From NCBI GenBank assembly GCA_002348465.1, contig DEBI01000069.1, positions 1-6,191 of the forward strand: a DNA stretch of 6,191 nucleotides, written 5' to 3'. The DNA comes from Gemmatimonadales bacterium UBA2960. GTDB lineage: Bacteria > Gemmatimonadota > Gemmatimonadetes > Longimicrobiales > Gaopeijiaceae. Positions 5,328 to 6,191 of this stretch are shown piece after piece (the stretch's first letter is position 1; each line of letters starts with the position of its first letter). The notes below the pieces were generated by a model. It was given only the letters and a program-made list of their open reading frames with translations. It did no database searches and was not told the origin of the DNA. Position numbers and translations under genes: made by a program.

Positions 5328-6191
5328 GTGAGCTCGACAGTCTCGTTTCGGTGAGGCTGCCGGGGCAGGTTCTTCAAACGCTTGAGCATTTCGAGAAAGC
5401 ATTCGGAGCACTCCTCGTATTGACTGTTCCATCTACCGAATACGGTGAGCCGGAGCGCTTAGTCGTATACGAGTCAACAGCCGGCCTTGGCGAAAGTGAG
5501 TCGATGGGTAGTGTGACTCCGGTCCCTTTCCTCGGCGATAAAATACAGCTGCAGGTCCGAGCGGCACGCGCCGCACCAGCCGAAGCGGTTTGTGCGGCGC
5601 TTGCTCCCACTCTGGCTAGCTTGTTTGAGTTAGAGCGGGAAATCGAATCCTTCACAAATGAAGTCAGTCAGCGGTATGAGGAGATAACCCTCCTTTACTC
5701 AATAAGTGAAACTTTAGGGGCCACGCTCGAACTAGAGAAAGCTGCCGAGTACATTCTTGATGCGGTCCGTGATGTAATGCGTGCCAAACGCGCCGCTTTA
5801 TGGGTTCAGAGTGCTGGAGTGGTGGATTTAAACCTCGCTGCCCAAGTAGGTGACGCTGGCCGATCAGGCCTCCTGAGTCCAGATGATCCCGATTCCTTGA
5901 CTTCACGGGTATTTCGGAACAACGAATCGGAGATTGACAATAAGGATCTCGATTCGCGCTTGTCAGTTCCTGTCCGATTTTCTGTTAGGGCTGGGGGGTC
6001 CCGTAAAGTCGGAGTGATCTCGTTGGTTGGCCGTGTGGACGATGGACAGTTTACACCCGCTGAGAGAAGGCAACTTGAAGCGATTGCGTCACAGGTAGGA
6101 GCCGCTATTGAGAATCACCGGCTTGTGCAGGAATCGCTTGCCAAGGAGCGTCAGCTCGCGCAGGAATTGCTCGCCAAGGAGCGTCAGCTCG
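5324..6191 (+). CDS. GAF-domain sensor protein, probably a PP2C/SpoIIE-type phosphatase (3' truncated by window edge)
   Basis: The frame stays open from TTG 5324 to the window end, giving 289 residues without a stop. Residues ~1-104 contain strand-like segments (ALLVLTV 29-35, RLVVYES 45-51, KIQLQVR 73-79) and a helix, resembling a small, divergent GAF-like domain that I cannot name. Residues ~105-125 form a helical linker. Residues ~120-268 are a recognisable GAF domain: YSISETLGATLELEKAAEYI at the start, SRLSVPVRF and GVISLVGR in the core, and FTPAERRQLEAIASQVGAAI at the end. A helical linker with an 11-residue repeat then begins. This GAF-plus-coiled-coil layout next to an antagonist/kinase pair is typical of RsbU/RsbP-like serine phosphatases that reactivate the antagonist. 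The catalytic domain itself lies beyond the window, so phosphatase activity is inferred. A histidine kinase or diguanylate cyclase output cannot be excluded. TTG is chosen for its TTGA overlap and upstream AAGGTGG; GTG 5351 is the alternative. Confidence 0.85.
   Translation, partial: MSELDSLVSVRLPGQVLQTLEHFEKAFGALLVLTVPSTEYGEPERLVVYESTAGLGESESMGSVTPVPFLGDKIQLQVRAARAAPAEAVCAALAPTLASLFELEREIESFTNEVSQRYEEITLLYSISETLGATLELEKAAEYILDAVRDVMRAKRAALWVQSAGVVDLNLAAQVGDAGRSGLLSPDDPDSLTSRVFRNNESEIDNKDLDSRLSVPVRFSVRAGGSRKVGVISLVGRVDDGQFTPAERRQLEAIASQVGAAIENHRLVQESLAKERQLAQELLAKERQL
6128..6191 (+). repeat. 33-bp tandem direct repeat in the linker of the sensor gene
   Basis: Unit 1 is 6128-6160 and unit 2 starts at 6161, cut by the window end at 31 of 33 bases; the two differ at only two compared positions. 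Each unit encodes 11 residues, QESLAKERQLA then QELLAKERQL, in the helical linker after the GAF domain. Further copies may follow outside the window. Confidence 0.9.

Overview
This window holds eight protein-coding genes, all on the + strand and packed tightly, from what looks like a bacterial chromosome of moderate GC content. No RNA gene, insertion sequence, CRISPR array or phage gene could be supported. The gene set (primase, RecJ, RsmD, CoaD, then a partner-switching stress module) and the free use of GTG and TTG starts suggest a free-living, probably Gram-negative bacterium. A Gemmatimonadota-like lineage is my best guess, but it is an inference from gene content and style, not a demonstrated assignment.

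Positions 2-4333 form a housekeeping cluster: the 3' end of dnaG (primase), a coiled-coil/zinc-ribbon protein with an unusually acidic tail, recJ (single-strand exonuclease), rsmD (16S rRNA m2G966 methyltransferase) and coaD (phosphopantetheine adenylyltransferase). The first three junctions are 4-base stop/start overlaps (ATGA, TTGA, GTGA) and coaD follows rsmD after 9 bases, so this is very likely one transcript with coupled translation. The known or predicted roles are replication and repair, ribosome maturation and coenzyme A synthesis.

Positions 4334-4529 are the only sizeable gene-free stretch (196 bases). It holds a plausible but weak sigma-70-type promoter (about 4353-4381), and a good ribosome binding site at its 3' end. 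No convincing terminator or tRNA is present.

Positions 4530-6191 form a second operon encoding a partner-switching regulatory module: a STAS-domain anti-sigma-factor antagonist, a GHKL-type anti-sigma serine kinase, and the N-terminal 289 residues of a GAF-domain sensor protein. The sensor runs off the window and probably continues into a PP2C/SpoIIE phosphatase that would dephosphorylate the antagonist. The expected logic is that the kinase sequesters a sigma factor (or another partner) and inactivates the antagonist by phosphorylation, while the phosphatase restores the antagonist when the GAF sensor is triggered. The controlled sigma factor is not in the window. Two small hairpins with TTGA loops sit exactly at the two gene junctions of this operon, one followed by TTTT and one burying the next gene's ribosome binding site. 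They may tune the protein ratios.
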